A stretch of 64,000 nucleotides of DNA from Brevibacillus migulae (lineage in GTDB: Bacteria > Bacillota > Bacilli > Brevibacillales > Brevibacillaceae), in the NCBI RefSeq assembly GCF_004521915.1, contig NZ_SDKD01000009.1:124001-188000 (forward strand). The letters are read 5' to 3'. The notes beneath the pieces are model-generated. The model did not search any database and was not told the DNA's origin. It saw only the letters and a list, made by a program, of their open reading frames with translations. How positions within the stretch are numbered: the first letter of the stretch is position 1; every line of letters starts with the position of its first letter. Of this stretch, positions 46,933-57,507 are shown in pieces. The position numbers and the translations under genes are program-made.

Positions 46933-48315
46933 ATGGGAGCATCTGATGCTGTTCACCTTGAGGATCCACACAACAAGAAACACCCTCCGGGGCTTTACCT
47001 GTTATTTTTCACGGAGATGTGGGAACGATTCAGTTACTATGGCATGAGGGCCATTCTGGTACTATATCTAACTACCTCTTTGATTAGCGGGGGCCTTGGC
47101 TTTGACAAAGCGTATGCCATGAGCATTTACGGGTTCTTTACCGGTGCTGTCTACATTACCCCACTGATCGGCGGGTATTTGACCGACCGGTTTATCGGCA
47201 GGAGAACTGCGATTACCATCGGCGGTATTTTGATGGCCTTGGGGAACTTTGCCTTGTTTGCCCTCAACAATACAACCGGTTTTTATCTTGGACTCGCTTT
47301 CTTAATTATCGGGAATGGCTTCTTCAAGCCGAATATCTCTACTCTTGTCGGGGAGCTGTATACCGAAAATGACAAACGCCGGGACGCTGCCTTCACGATT
47401 TTCTACATGGGCATTAACGTCGGCGCGTTCTTTGCTCCGTTGATCTGCGGATTTTTGGCCGAGGATTACTTTAAAACCGTCGTGGACGGTGTCGAGCACT
47501 TCGGTTTCAAATACGGATTTTTGGCCGCTTCCATCGGGATGATTATCGGGCAGGTCATTTTCAATACGCTGGGCAATAAATATTTGGGTGACATCGGAAA
47601 AGCACCTACCGGCAAACCTGCTCAGACCAATCATAATACCGCAGCAGCAAATGCGCCTTTGACCAAACAGGAAAAAATGCGGACTGCTGTCATCTTGATC
47701 CTGGTCTGCTTTGTGGTCTTTTTCTGGGCTGGGTTTGAACAAGCCGGAAGCTCGCTGACCATCTATGCAGACACCTTTATCGACAGGGAAATCGGAGGAT
47801 GGCTGGTGCCGACTTCCTGGTTCCAATCACTGAACCCTTTGTTCATCGTCCTGCTGGCACCGATCCTGTCGGCATTGTGGATCAAGCTTGCAAGCTCCAA
47901 TCGCGATCTGAGCATTCCGACCAAAATGGCGCTCGGAATGATTTTGCTGGGGCTAGGCTTCCTCGTCCTGCTGCCAGCGATCTGGATTACCGGCAGCGAT
48001 GACACCAACATTGTGGCGAAAGCCAATATCACGTTCATCGTTCTGACCTATTTCCTGCATACGCTCGGGGAATTGTGCCTGTCACCGGTCGGCTTGTCGA
48101 TGGTGAGTAAAATCGCGCCAATCCGCTTCGCTTCCCTCTTGATGGGCGTATGGCTTGCCGGATCGGGCTTGGCCAATGTGTTGGCCGGTCAGCTGGCAGC
48201 TTTCACAGAGTCACTGGGCTACAGCGAAGTCTTCAGCCTGATTGGTTTTTCCGTGATTGGGCTTGGATTGATCTTGCTCCTGTTCTCGAGAAAACTGACG
48301 CGGATGATGGAATAG
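46933..48315 (+). CDS. Proton-dependent oligopeptide transporter (POT/PTR family)
   Basis: The 460-residue transporter has about 14 membrane helices and the PTR signatures: FFTEMWERFSYYGMRAILVL with the ExxERFxYY motif, GGYLTDRFIGRRTAITIGGI, and the second PTR motif (FTIFYMGINVGAFFAPLICG). It imports di- and tripeptides with protons. ATG at 46933 follows GGGAGGGG. It is on the plus strand, opposite to the pur genes on both sides, and ends at a strong terminator. Confidence 0.95.
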   Translation: MGASDAVHLEDPHNKKHPPGLYLLFFTEMWERFSYYGMRAILVLYLTTSLISGGLGFDKAYAMSIYGFFTGAVYITPLIGGYLTDRFIGRRTAITIGGILMALGNFALFALNNTTGFYLGLAFLIIGNGFFKPNISTLVGELYTENDKRRDAAFTIFYMGINVGAFFAPLICGFLAEDYFKTVVDGVEHFGFKYGFLAASIGMIIGQVIFNTLGNKYLGDIGKAPTGKPAQTNHNTAAANAPLTKQEKMRTAVILILVCFVVFFWAGFEQAGSSLTIYADTFIDREIGGWLVPTSWFQSLNPLFIVLLAPILSALWIKLASSNRDLSIPTKMALGMILLGLGFLVLLPAIWITGSDDTNIVAKANITFIVLTYFLHTLGELCLSPVGLSMVSKIAPIRFASLLMGVWLAGSGLANVLAGQLAAFTESLGYSEVFSLIGFSVIGLGLILLLFSRKLTRMME

Positions 48316-48324
48316 CTGGTCGCA

Positions 48325-48369
48325 AAGAAACCCCTGATTCACTCTTTTGAAGTGGGTCAGGGGTTTCTT
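48325..48369. terminator. Bidirectional terminator between POT and GGDEF genes
   Basis: AAGAAACCCCTGA and TCAGGGGTTTCTT form a 13-base perfect stem between the convergent genes. Confidence 0.85.
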
Positions 48370-48380
48370 GCTGCTTTCGT

Positions 48381-49952
48381 TTATTCCTTAGAGAATATCG
48401 TTGTCTGATTTCTTCCTTGTGCTTTTGATTGGTACATAGCCTGATCGGCATGCTGGATGATCTCGGCGGCATCCGCCCCATGTTCTGGATAAATGGCGAT
48501 TCCCAGGGAAATCGTGATTGGTTGGCCTGTGGGACTTTGCGTGAGCTCTACTTTTGAGCGCAAACGCTCCGCTACATCCCTGGCAATGTCTCGATCCCCG
48601 TAAGGTACGATAATGGCGAACTCCTCTCCCCCGTAACGGAAACACAAGTCGCCGGGGCGGGTCAGCTCGGACATCATTCCCCCCAAGTATTTCAAAACCT
48701 CATCTCCGGTTAAATGACCAAAGGTATCATTCACCTTTTTGAAAGAATCAATATCTAAAAAGATCAGGGAAAACGGAGTGTGGCTTTCCAGATGTTCCTT
48801 CATCTTTTGATCAAACGTACGGCGATTGGCCAATCCGGTCAAAGCATCCGTCTGTATGTCCATGTGCAGCTGATGCATGCGATGATCAATGGTTTCCAAA
48901 GCCAGCTTTGCGCTTTGGAATAACTGCTTGACTTCATAAATACCGGAATGGATCTCGGGAAGCTCGGTATTGATTTGCCCTTTATGAACCGTTGCCTCCT
49001 CCACCATCTTCGCCAGCAGATACAGCGGCTTCGAAATCTTGAGGGCGACAAATGCAGCAACGATCATGATGATGATAAAAAACGGAAGCCCCAGCTTGAT
49101 CATTTCGAAGACCAAATCCTTGGACGGTTCAAAGATGATGGATGACGGCGTCTGCGAGACGATGCCCCATCCACTGTATTCTTCATGGGCATAGCCCGCC
49201 AAAAACGATTCGCCCTGGCTGTTAATCACCTGCTGTGCGCCGGACTGGCCTGCCAGCACCTTTTGGACAACTTCATTCATCCTGACATCGTCCCCGATCC
49301 TTTCACTTTGCGGATGATAGATAATCTGGCCCGTTTTATCCACCACATACAGATAGGAACCATTGTCGTAAAAGTGTTTGGACAAGGTTTTGCTCAATAC
49401 GTTATCTTCCTGAAGATAAATCGTGCCGCCTACAAACCCTTTGTACTCGCCAGTTCGATCCATGATCGGCATTGACACCAGGATGATCATTCTTCCCGTT
49501 TTTGCTTTAAAAGGAGCTGACACCAGCGGACGCTTCTGCATGACCGCCGTCCTTGCTGCCTCGGACGTCAGCTGGTCCCCTACATGCGCTCCGGTGAATT
49601 CCGGACTGATCGCCCGAATGATGAGATCCCTGTCCACCACGACCATCGAATTGAAATAAACATTTCGGGAAGTCCAAGAATTGTCGATCAGACGCTGAAC
49701 TTCTTCGTAGCTGTGATGTTCAGCTTGCAGGGAGACATCCTCCAAATGATTCTGCATGATTTGCAGGATGTTGCCGGTCGTAAAGGATAATTTCTGAGCA
49801 TATTGTTTGTTGCTTTCGAGATAGCTCTGTATGAGTGATTGTTTATTTGCCTGAAGAGCGGAAAAAGCGGATACAACCAGCATCGACAAAATGGATAAAA
49901 TGACAAGCGCAATCAAAACAAAACGTAACGTAACACCGGATTTTGGAATCAT
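48381..49952 (-). CDS. Cache-type membrane-bound diguanylate cyclase
   Basis: A 523-residue protein: N-terminal helix (12-33), a two-lobed extracellular Cache-like sensor (about 40-275, with VVVDRDLIIRAISPEFTGAH and YLYVVDKTGQIIYHPQSERI), a second helix (about 283-303), a HAMP-like linker, and a GGDEF domain (about 355-523). The active site is GGEEF in FRYGGEEFAIIVP, with an RxxD inhibitory site (RPGD) five residues before it. It should synthesise c-di-GMP in response to a small external ligand. It is upstream of, and convergent with, the POT gene, within the pur insert. Confidence 0.93.
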   Translation of the reverse strand: MIPKSGVTLRFVLIALVILSILSMLVVSAFSALQANKQSLIQSYLESNKQYAQKLSFTTGNILQIMQNHLEDVSLQAEHHSYEEVQRLIDNSWTSRNVYFNSMVVVDRDLIIRAISPEFTGAHVGDQLTSEAARTAVMQKRPLVSAPFKAKTGRMIILVSMPIMDRTGEYKGFVGGTIYLQEDNVLSKTLSKHFYDNGSYLYVVDKTGQIIYHPQSERIGDDVRMNEVVQKVLAGQSGAQQVINSQGESFLAGYAHEEYSGWGIVSQTPSSIIFEPSKDLVFEMIKLGLPFFIIIMIVAAFVALKISKPLYLLAKMVEEATVHKGQINTELPEIHSGIYEVKQLFQSAKLALETIDHRMHQLHMDIQTDALTGLANRRTFDQKMKEHLESHTPFSLIFLDIDSFKKVNDTFGHLTGDEVLKYLGGMMSELTRPGDLCFRYGGEEFAIIVPYGDRDIARDVAERLRSKVELTQSPTGQPITISLGIAIYPEHGADAAEIIQHADQAMYQSKAQGRNQTTIFSKE

Positions 49953-50110
49953 GATTACTTCCTTCTTACTTACCTGTGATATATGTCATTTTAGTTGTTT
50001 TTTCGACATCGTTCTACATCCTAATGCCTTCCATTTATGCAAACACATTGATTTGTCCTATTTTGTTCACATTTTTACCCGTTCATTTCTGCGGCACCAC
50101 TTCTTCCAAA

Positions 50111-50143
50111 TAGAAAGAAGTGCCGACCCACACGGTCGACACC
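50111..50143 (-). terminator. Terminator after purN
   Basis: AGGTGTCGACC / GGTCGGCACTT (two wobble pairs) with a GTGT loop is followed on the minus strand by CTTTCTATTT. It ends the purC-N block 6 bases past the purN stop. Confidence 0.7.
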
Positions 50144-50148
50144 TCTGT

Positions 50149-50763
50149 TTATATCGGTTCTTTTACCGTTACCATACGCCCATGCAGCTGAACCCGTTCA
50201 TCTACCAGAGCCTGAACAACCGCAACGAGCAGCGAGTGTTCCTCCTGATGGATACGCGCAGCCAATGATTGCTCCGTATCCCCCTGCACAATCGGAACAG
50301 ACCTTTGCGCGATGATCGGGCCAGTATCCATCCCCGCATCGACAAAGTGGACGGTCACACCTGTTACCTTCACGCCATAGTCAAGCGCCTGCGCAATCGC
50401 CGCTTTTCCCGGGAAAGACGGCAGCAACGACGGGTGGAGATTGATGATTTTCCCTTCATAGCTGGTGAGCAACACTTCGCCTACCAAGCGCATATACCCT
50501 GCAAGCACGATCAGATCGACATGCAGCTCGCCAAGCTTTTCCACGATCCGCTGCTCATAGGCTGCTTTATCCGGAAAGCTCTTTGGATCAAGTACCAGGA
50601 CGGGAATCCCCAGACGCTCCGCACGCGTAAGCACATGCGCCTGCGGTTTGTCACAAACCAGCTGGACTACTTCCGCGCCACGGATCTTTCCCTCCTGAAT
50701 GGCGGTTACAATCGCCTCGAAGTTGGAACCGCTCCCGGATGCAAAGACGGCCAGCTTTTTCAC
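50149..50763 (-). CDS. purN: Phosphoribosylglycinamide formyltransferase
   Basis: The 204-residue enzyme has the N-terminal [20 protein letters not shown], the folate site ([20 protein letters not shown]), the catalytic [12 protein letters not shown] and the conserved [14 protein letters not shown]. It uses 10-formyl-THF to formylate GAR. GTG at 50763 overlaps the purM stop by 4 bases (GTGA). Confidence 0.96.
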   Translation of the reverse strand: MKKLAVFASGSGSNFEAIVTAIQEGKIRGAEVVQLVCDKPQAHVLTRAERLGIPVLVLDPKSFPDKAAYEQRIVEKLGELHVDLIVLAGYMRLVGEVLLTSYEGKIINLHPSLLPSFPGKAAIAQALDYGVKVTGVTVHFVDAGMDTGPIIAQRSVPIVQGDTEQSLAARIHQEEHSLLVAVVQALVDERVQLHGRMVTVKEPI

Positions 50764-51800
50764 ACTGCCACCTCGCCGTAGCTCACGGTTCTGTCACCTG
50801 TGCCGATTCGACCGATCACATAGGCGTCTTCTCCGTACTGACGCAGGCTCGCCATGATGTCTTCCGCCTCTTCCGCTTTGACGGCGAGTACCATGCCAAT
50901 TCCCATATTGAAGGTGCGGAACATATCCTCGCGACTGATGTTCCCTGCACGCTCTACCAGGGAGAAGATCGGCAGGATCGGCCAGGAACCAAGCTGGATC
51001 TCCGCTTGTGTCCCTTCCGGAAGAACACGCGGGATATTCTCGGTAAAGCCGCCACCCGTGATATGCGCCATGGCCTTGATTGCATATTTCTCCAGCAGGG
51101 CAAGCAGTGGTTTCACATAGATTTTCGTTGGAGTGAGCAGCTCTTCACCCAGTGTTTTCCCCAGCTCATCCACATGCTGATCCAGCTTCAAGCCTTGATC
51201 GGCCAACAATACTTTACGGACCAAGGAGAAGCCGTTGCTGTGCACACCGCTCGAGGCGATGCCGATCAACACATCACCAGGAGTGACGTTTTTGCCCGTA
51301 ATCAGCTTGCTCTCGTCAGCCACGCCAACGGTGAAGCCGGCGATATCGTATTCACCTTCCGCGTACATCCCGGGCATTTCTGCCGTTTCTCCACCGATCA
51401 GGGAGCAACCTGCCTGTGCACAGCCATCCGCAATGCCTTTCACAATCGCTTCGATTTTTTCCGGAATGACCTTGTCACAGGCCAGATAATCGAGGAAGAA
51501 GAGCGGCTCTGCACCTTGCACCACGACATCGTTTACGCACATGGCAACCGCATCAATACCGATTGCATCGTGGCGATCCATGGCAAACGCGATTTTCAGC
51601 TTGGTGCCGACACCATCCGTGCCCGAGACCAGGACAGGATTTTCATATTTTTTCGCATTCAGGCGAAACAAAGCGCCGAAACCGCCCAAATCGGTCAACA
51701 CTTCCGGGCGAAACGTGCGTTTTACATGTTTTTTCATCCGTTCCACGGCTTCGTTGCCTGCCGCGATATCAACACCGGCTTGTTTGTACGCATCACTCAT
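50760..51800 (-). CDS. purM: Phosphoribosylformylglycinamidine cyclo-ligase (AIR synthetase)
   Basis: A 346-residue Pur[21 protein letters not shown] at the start, [20 protein letters not shown], the [20 protein letters not shown] block and [20 protein letters not shown]. It closes the imidazole ring. ATG at 51800 follows GAGAGGG; longer in-frame starts fall inside purF. It lies 13 bases after purF. Confidence 0.97.
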   Translation of the reverse strand: MSDAYKQAGVDIAAGNEAVERMKKHVKRTFRPEVLTDLGGFGALFRLNAKKYENPVLVSGTDGVGTKLKIAFAMDRHDAIGIDAVAMCVNDVVVQGAEPLFFLDYLACDKVIPEKIEAIVKGIADGCAQAGCSLIGGETAEMPGMYAEGEYDIAGFTVGVADESKLITGKNVTPGDVLIGIASSGVHSNGFSLVRKVLLADQGLKLDQHVDELGKTLGEELLTPTKIYVKPLLALLEKYAIKAMAHITGGGFTENIPRVLPEGTQAEIQLGSWPILPIFSLVERAGNISREDMFRTFNMGIGMVLAVKAEEAEDIMASLRQYGEDAYVIGRIGTGDRTVSYGEVAV

Positions 51801-51813
51801 GAGTATGTCCCTC

Positions 51814-53238
51814 TCAATCACATTTGTGTGCGGGCAGCGCCGCTTCGAATTCGATTTCGGTTGGATACTGGCCGGTAAAGCAAGCCAGACAGTGCCCTTG
51901 ATTTGGTGATTCGTGATCTTCACGGCCAATCGCGGATATCATGCCTTCCACAGACAAGAAGGAGAGCGAATCAGCACCGATAAAGCGTCGGATCTGTTCT
52001 ACAGATTGCGAAGAAGCGATCAGTTCCTCGCGGGAAGAGGTATCGATCCCGTAATAGCATGGATTCATGACCGGCGGCGAGCTGATGCGCACGTGAACTT
52101 CCGTGGCGCCTGCTTCCCGCAGCATGCGGACAATACGGCCACTTGTGGTGCCGCGAACGATGGAATCATCGATCATGACGACCCGTTTGCCCTCTACGAC
52201 TTTACGCACAGCCGACAGCTTCATATAGACGCCGCGCTCGCGCAGTTCCTGTGTTGGCTGGATAAATGTGCGGCCTACGTAACGATTTTTGATGAGTCCC
52301 AGCTCATAGGGGATGCCTGTCGCTTCCGCAAAGCCGATCGCCGCAGAAATGCTGGAATCCGGCACACCTGTCACCACATCGGCTTCAATCGGTGCCTCCA
52401 GCGCCAGCTGCTTGCCCAGACGTTTTCTGGCCATATGCACGTTAATGCCATCGATGTCGCTGTCAGGGCGGGCAAAGTAAATATATTCAAACGTACAGAT
52501 GGAACGCTGTGTCTTTTCGGCAAAAGTACCGGTATGAATCCCCGCCTCATCAATGACGATCAGTTCACCTGGCTGCACATCGCGCCAGTACTCCGCTCCC
52601 ACGATATCGAAAGCGCAAGTCTCGGAGGCTACGACGATCGCATCGCCGAGACGCCCCAGCGACAGCGGACGCAGCCCATTCGGATCCAGTGCGATGACCA
52701 ACTGACGCTCATTCATGACCAACAGAGCGTACGCTCCTTTGATATACTGCAGTGCCTCTTTGACGGCTTCCGGCAATTCTTTGCTTTTTGCCCGGGCGAT
52801 CAGGTGTCCGATGACTTCGGTGTCACTGGTCGTCTGAAAAATCGAGCCTTTTTGCTCCAGCTCTTTGCGCAAAGCCGAAGCATTGACCAGATTCCCGTTA
52901 TGGGCGACCGCCATTCCGCCTTGTGCATAGCGGAAAAAGAGCGGCTGCGCATTTTCAATCTTGCTGGAACCTGCTGTCGTATAACGAGTATGACCGATGG
53001 CAATGTGACCGCCGAACTTTTCCAGATCTCCCTTGCCAAAAGCTTCGGAGACAAGCCCCATCCCACGGTGCTTATACCACTTCTCCCCGTCAGAAGCGCA
53101 CATGCCTGCGCTCTCCTGACCGCGATGCTGGAGGGCGTGCAGCCCCAGATAAGTCAACTGGGGCGCCTCCTTGTGGTTATAGATGCCGAACACACCGCAT
53201 TCTTCATTCAATTTATCCCAGATTATCCGATCAAACAT
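51814..53238 (-). CDS. purF: Amidophosphoribosyltransferase
   Basis: The 474-residue enzyme has a 13-residue propeptide before the catalytic Cys14 ([20 protein letters not shown]). The Ntn glutaminase part contains [20 protein letters not shown] and the C-terminal part the PRPP loop ([20 protein letters not shown]). It commits PRPP to purine synthesis. Its start overlaps the end of purL by 16 bases. Confidence 0.97.
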   Translation of the reverse strand: MFDRIIWDKLNEECGVFGIYNHKEAPQLTYLGLHALQHRGQESAGMCASDGEKWYKHRGMGLVSEAFGKGDLEKFGGHIAIGHTRYTTAGSSKIENAQPLFFRYAQGGMAVAHNGNLVNASALRKELEQKGSIFQTTSDTEVIGHLIARAKSKELPEAVKEALQYIKGAYALLVMNERQLVIALDPNGLRPLSLGRLGDAIVVASETCAFDIVGAEYWRDVQPGELIVIDEAGIHTGTFAEKTQRSICTFEYIYFARPDSDIDGINVHMARKRLGKQLALEAPIEADVVTGVPDSSISAAIGFAEATGIPYELGLIKNRYVGRTFIQPTQELRERGVYMKLSAVRKVVEGKRVVMIDDSIVRGTTSGRIVRMLREAGATEVHVRISSPPVMNPCYYGIDTSSREELIASSQSVEQIRRFIGADSLSFLSVEGMISAIGREDHESPNQGHCLACFTGQYPTEIEFEAALPAHKCD

Positions 53239-55466
53239 GGAATCGCATCCTTCCAGGCAGCGTGTAATTCAGCTACTGGTGCATTGATTGCTTCTTTACC
53301 TTGAATGGTCACCACCAGGCGATCGCCGCCCGTTTTTCCGATGCTGTGTGCCGGCACTCCCAGTTCCCGAGCCAATTGCAATACGGCATCGGCATGCTCT
53401 GGCGCTGCACTGAGCAGTACGCGAGACTGTGATTCGCTAAACAGCGCAACGTCTGCGCGAAGCTCTGTATCGATGGAAAGAGTCGCTCCGATTTTTTTGC
53501 CAAAGCTGCTTTCTGCAGCCGCTACACCTAGACCACCTTCGGACAGGTCGTGCGCGGACTTGACCAAACCTTGGCGAATCGCGGTCAAGACCAGCTTTTG
53601 CAGGGCTGCTTCCTTGTTCAGATCGATTTGCGGCGGACGGCCGGAGATGCTGCCAGTAACGAGCTTTTGATACTCGCTGCCGCCCAGCTCTGCCAATGTT
53701 TCACCCAACAGGATGACAACGTCGCCCTCATCCTTGAAGGATTGGGTTGTAATATGATCAATATCGGTGATCAGACCTACCATCCCTACGGTAGGGGTCG
53801 GATAGATCGCGTCCCCGCTGCGTTCATTATAGAAAGATACGTTCCCGCCGATGACTGGCGCATTCAGCGCTTGACAAGCTTGGCTCATCCCGTCCACGGA
53901 CTTTTCAAACTGCCAGAATACTTCAGGCTTATCCGGGCTGCCAAAATTCAAGCAGTCGGTGATCGCAAGCGGCTCGGCACCGGAGCAGACGACATTGCGC
54001 GCCGCTTCGGCAACCGCAATCGCACCGCCCACCTCTGGATCGAGGTAGACATAGCGTCCATTGCAATCCGTGCTCATCGCCAATGCTTTGCGTGTACCGC
54101 GAATCATGACCACCGCCGCATCGGAACCAGGGGTGACCGCTGTCGCCGCACGGACGATATGATCGTATTGCTCGTACACCCATTCCTTGCTGGCAATCGT
54201 CGCTTGGCTCAGCACTTGCTTGAGTGTCGCATTCAGATCTGCTGGCTCGGAAATTTGCGCAACAGGATCGATCGTTGCGTTTTGCTCATAATAAGCAGGC
54301 ACTTTGGAAGGCTTGTGATAAACCGGCGCTTCCTCGGCCAAGCTGTCTACTGGCACATTCGCCACGACTTCGCCTTGATGAATGAGGCGCAGCATTCCGT
54401 CGTCGGTTACTTTTCCGACTTCGGCCGCATGCAGGCCCCATTTTTCAATGATGGCATATACTTCTGCTTCACGGCCTTTTTCCACGACAAGCAGCATGCG
54501 CTCTTGCGACTCGGACAGCATCATTTCATAGGCAGACATGCCCGCTTCACGCTGCGGCACGAGATCGAGGTTCATCTCGATGCCATTGCCCGCTTTGGAC
54601 GCCATCTCCGAGCTGGAGCTGGTCAGACCCGCCGCACCCATATCTTGAATCCCTACGACTGCACCCGTATCGATCAGCTCCAAGCATGCTTCCAGCAGCA
54701 GCTTTTCCATGAACGGATCGCCCACTTGTACCGCAGGACGTTTTTTCTCCGATTGCTCACTCAATTCTTCGGAGGCGAATGTCGCGCCGTGAATTCCGTC
54801 ACGACCAGTGCTCGCCCCTACATAAATCACTGGGTTGCCGATACCTTTGGCGACACCCTTTTGGATCTTCTCATGATCGATCAAGCCTACGCACATCGCG
54901 TTAACCAGCGGATTTCCTTCGTAGGTCGGATCAAAATTCACTTCGCCGCCCACCGTCGGAATCCCGATGCAGTTGCCATAACCAGCGATCCCCGCTACGA
55001 CATGCTCAAACAAATATTGTACGCGCGGCTTATCCAGCTCGCCGAAACGCAGGGAATTCAGGAGCGCAATCGGACGAGCACCCATGGAGAACACATCGCG
55101 GATAATCCCGCCTACGCCTGTCGCAGCCCCTTGGTAAGGCTCGATCGCGGAAGGATGGTTGTGGCTTTCGATTTTGAAAACGACGGCTTGGTTATCACCG
55201 ATGTCGACGATCCCTGCCCCCTCACCCGGTCCTTGCAGGACGCGCGGACCTTTGGTCGGGAAGCGTCTGAGCACCGGCTTCGAATTTTTATAGGAGCAAT
55301 GCTCGGACCACATCACGCTGTACAGCCCGGTTTCCGTCCAGTTGGGCTGACGGCCCAGCAATTCTACGACACGAGCATATTCTTCATCCGTCAATCCGAT
55401 TTCAGCATATAAGCGTTGTTCGGCAATTTGCGCCGGAGTCGGTTCTTTATGCGTGAGCTGTGGCAC
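53223..55466 (-). CDS. purL: Phosphoribosylformylglycinamidine synthase, large subunit
   Basis: The 747-residue small-type PurL is of the Gram-positive kind that works with PurS and PurQ. Motifs: [60 protein letters not shown] and [20 protein letters not shown]. It converts FGAR to FGAM with ammonia from PurQ. GTG at 55466 follows GGAGGG and overlaps the purQ end by 20 bases. Confidence 0.97.
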   Translation of the reverse strand: MPQLTHKEPTPAQIAEQRLYAEIGLTDEEYARVVELLGRQPNWTETGLYSVMWSEHCSYKNSKPVLRRFPTKGPRVLQGPGEGAGIVDIGDNQAVVFKIESHNHPSAIEPYQGAATGVGGIIRDVFSMGARPIALLNSLRFGELDKPRVQYLFEHVVAGIAGYGNCIGIPTVGGEVNFDPTYEGNPLVNAMCVGLIDHEKIQKGVAKGIGNPVIYVGASTGRDGIHGATFASEELSEQSEKKRPAVQVGDPFMEKLLLEACLELIDTGAVVGIQDMGAAGLTSSSSEMASKAGNGIEMNLDLVPQREAGMSAYEMMLSESQERMLLVVEKGREAEVYAIIEKWGLHAAEVGKVTDDGMLRLIHQGEVVANVPVDSLAEEAPVYHKPSKVPAYYEQNATIDPVAQISEPADLNATLKQVLSQATIASKEWVYEQYDHIVRAATAVTPGSDAAVVMIRGTRKALAMSTDCNGRYVYLDPEVGGAIAVAEAARNVVCSGAEPLAITDCLNFGSPDKPEVFWQFEKSVDGMSQACQALNAPVIGGNVSFYNERSGDAIYPTPTVGMVGLITDIDHITTQSFKDEGDVVILLGETLAELGGSEYQKLVTGSISGRPPQIDLNKEAALQKLVLTAIRQGLVKSAHDLSEGGLGVAAAESSFGKKIGATLSIDTELRADVALFSESQSRVLLSAAPEHADAVLQLARELGVPAHSIGKTGGDRLVVTIQGKEAINAPVAELHAAWKDAIPCLIG

Positions 55467-56139
55467 TGTTTTGTTCCCTCCATGTTTTCAAGATCGAGGT
55501 GAAAACGCGTTTTCCGTCAGCGGATGTCATCCACGTGTGGACGGCGCGTTCCGGGTGAGGCATCATCCCGAGGACATTGCCCCGTTCGTTGCAGATGCCC
55601 GCAATATTGTCAACGGAACCATTCGGATTCTCGCCTTCATAGCGGAACACGATCTGGTTGTTCGCTTGCAGCGTGGCAAGCGTCGTTTCATCACAGTAGT
55701 AGTTACCTTCGCCATGGGCGATCGGGATATCAATGATCTCATCCGCCGCATAATCGCGGGTAAATGGCGTATCCGCATTCACCACACGCAACGGGGAGAT
55801 TTTGCAGCGATATTTCAGCGAGGTGTTGCGCAGCATCGCTCCTGGCAAAAGACCTGCTTCCAGAAGGATCTGGAATCCGTTGCACACACCCATGACCAGC
55901 TTGCCTGCTTCGGCTGCCTTGACGACTTGCTCCATGACCGGCGAAAAACGAGCCACCGCGCCGCAGCGCAAGTAGTCACCGTAGGAAAAACCGCCGGGCA
56001 GCAAGATTACGTCATAAGCCGAAAGATCAGTTTCACTGTGCCAGACATAATCGACTGGAGCTTCCATGATATCTTCGACAGCGTTAAACATATCTACGTC
56101 TGCATTGGAACCCGGAAATACGATCACAGCTGCTCGCAT
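55447..56139 (-). CDS. purQ: Phosphoribosylformylglycinamidine synthase, glutaminase subunit
   Basis: A 230-residue class I glutamine amidotransferase. The nucleophile is in [19 protein letters not shown], and the His-x-Glu pair is in [12 protein letters not shown]. It supplies ammonia to PurL through PurS. It starts 2 bases after the purS stop. Confidence 0.97.
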   Translation of the reverse strand: MRAAVIVFPGSNADVDMFNAVEDIMEAPVDYVWHSETDLSAYDVILLPGGFSYGDYLRCGAVARFSPVMEQVVKAAEAGKLVMGVCNGFQILLEAGLLPGAMLRNTSLKYRCKISPLRVVNADTPFTRDYAADEIIDIPIAHGEGNYYCDETTLATLQANNQIVFRYEGENPNGSVDNIAGICNERGNVLGMMPHPERAVHTWMTSADGKRVFTSILKTWREQNSATAHA

Positions 56140-56141
56140 GA

Positions 56142-56390
56142 TTAGACCTCCACAATCTCGTAGCGATAGTCTTCAATCACGGTATTCGCCAGCAGTTTTT
56201 CGCACATCTCGGTCACGCGCTCCTTCGCCTGTTCGCGATCGCTCGTGCCCAGGGAGAGCTCCATGTATTTCCCGATGCGCGCTTCCTGCACCTCATCAAA
56301 TCCGAGTGAATGGAGCGCTCCTTTTACCGCACTGCCTTGTGGATCCAATACACTTTCACGAAGCGTTACATAGACAATCGCCTTAAGCAT
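56142..56390 (-). CDS. purS: Phosphoribosylformylglycinamidine synthase, PurS subunit
   Basis: An 82-residue PurS ([40 protein letters not shown]), which links PurQ and PurL. ATG overlaps the purC stop by 8 bases. Confidence 0.96.
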   Translation of the reverse strand: MLKAIVYVTLRESVLDPQGSAVKGALHSLGFDEVQEARIGKYMELSLGTSDREQAKERVTEMCEKLLANTVIEDYRYEIVEV

Positions 56391-57102
56391 GGTTTACTCC
56401 TCCTATACGTCTCAGCATTTCTTGATATGCTTCTTCTACATTCCCCAAGTCGCGGCGGAAACGGTCTTTATCCATTTTCTCGCCTGTCTGTGCATCCCAG
56501 AAACGGCAGGTATCCGGGGAAATTTCATCTGCCAGCAATATGCTTCCGTCAGGTCGACGGCCAAATTCCAATTTGAAGTCAATCAGATTGACGCCCTTTG
56601 CAGCCAAATAGGTGCGCAAAATGTCATTGATGTGTATGCCCAGCTCTTCCAGCTTCGCCAGATCGGCTTCACTGGCAATGCCCAGCACCTTGATATGAGA
56701 TGGATTCACGAGCGGATCGCCGAGCGCATCGTCCTTGTAATAAAATTCGACGACCGGCTGCGGCAGCACGGTGCCTTCTGCCATTCCAAGACGTTTGGCC
56801 AGTGAACCTGCCGCTACATTGCGGACAACGACTTCCAGCGGAATGATCTCGACGCGGCGCACAAGCTGCTCACGCGGGGAGAGGAGCTCCACGAAATGAT
56901 TGTCAATGCCTTGCTCGCGCAGCATTTCGAAAAAAATCGAGGTAATGCGATTGTTCAGCTCACCTTTGCCGACAATCGTGCCTTTCTTTTCTCCGTTAAA
57001 AGCAGTCGCGTCATCCTTGTACTCTACCCAATAGATATCCGGGTCTGAAGTCCGAAAGATGCGCTTCGCTTTTCCTTCGTAGAGTTGTTCCAGCTTTTCC
57101 AC
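56383..57102 (-). CDS. purC: SAICAR synthetase
   Basis: A 239-residue enzyme: [59 protein letters not shown] and the conserved [20 protein letters not shown] with SPDTCRFWD. It joins CAIR and aspartate. GTG at 57102 has GAGGAG about 9 bases upstream. It is the first gene of this pur block; purE, purK and purB, which precede it in B. subtilis, are absent. Confidence 0.97.
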   Translation of the reverse strand: MEKLEQLYEGKAKRIFRTSDPDIYWVEYKDDATAFNGEKKGTIVGKGELNNRITSIFFEMLREQGIDNHFVELLSPREQLVRRVEIIPLEVVVRNVAAGSLAKRLGMAEGTVLPQPVVEFYYKDDALGDPLVNPSHIKVLGIASEADLAKLEELGIHINDILRTYLAAKGVNLIDFKLEFGRRPDGSILLADEISPDTCRFWDAQTGEKMDKDRFRRDLGNVEEAYQEMLRRIGGVNHA

Positions 57103-57148
57103 TCCGAACGTCTCCTCTCTCCGTTAAAAAGATGTTTTTTATGGCGTT

Positions 57149-57197
57149 ATTTACGAACATTCAACTATATTAAAACATAAATGTACGGTTTTTTCAA
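57149..57197 (-). promoter_or_regulatory. purC-N promoter with paired PurBoxes
   Basis: TTGAAA (57192-57197) and TTTAAT (57169-57174) are spaced 17 bases on the minus strand. ATTTACGAACATT (57149-57161, plus) and AAAACCGTACATT (57180-57192, minus) each match the PurR consensus AWWWCCGAACWWT at 12 of 13 positions, inverted and 18 bases apart. The leader before purC is only about 60 bases, too short for a purine riboswitch. Confidence 0.75.
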
Positions 57198-57263
57198 CGA
57201 ATCATTTTGATTTATCGATCGACAATCGTTCGGATTTAGTGGTGTCTGACTGAAAAAAATAAA

Positions 57264-57291
57264 GGCTTCTCCACAAACGGACGAAGCCTTG
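57264..57291 (-). terminator. Terminator upstream of the pur promoter
   Basis: AAGGCTTC / GAAGCCTT forms an 8-base perfect stem followed on the minus strand by TTATTTTTTTC. It ends transcription coming from the EamA side. Confidence 0.8.
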
Positions 57292-57335
57292 ACCTACTGT
57301 AATCATACTCCGAGAAAAGGGATCCCTCATCCTTT

Positions 57336-57507
57336 CTACTTAACCAGCTGCTCCATAAATGCAACCACATTCTTGTCCACTTTGCCCGCTTCTTGCACTC
57401 GTTCGTCAAAATTCTCGATCAGCTGAAACTCCTGATCAGCGGCTTGTCCATAATTAGGAAAAAAGCTTTGGTCCGAATGATCCCTCGAACCAAAGCAATC
57501 TGTTCGT
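57336..57507 (-). pseudogene. Possible gene remnant (C-terminal fragment without a start)
   Basis: One minus-strand frame stays open for about 57 codons between the EamA stop and TAG at 57338, with protein-like composition: FFPNYGQAADQEFQLIENFD, ERVQEAGKVDKNVVAFMEQL and VK at the end. It has no ATG, GTG or TTG start with a ribosome binding site outside EamA. It sits directly before a good terminator. It may be the tail of a lost gene; no family is recognised. Confidence 0.3.

Noticed and set aside
51913..53304. A 463-codon open frame on the plus strand
   Set aside because: It is antisense to purF and is a shadow of its codon pattern.
53550..55412. A 620-codon open frame on the plus strand
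   Set aside because: It is antisense to purL, whose motifs are complete; it shows no recognisable domain.
57103..57165. Purine riboswitch upstream of purC
   Set aside because: The leader is only about 60 bases and lacks the three-way junction sequences.
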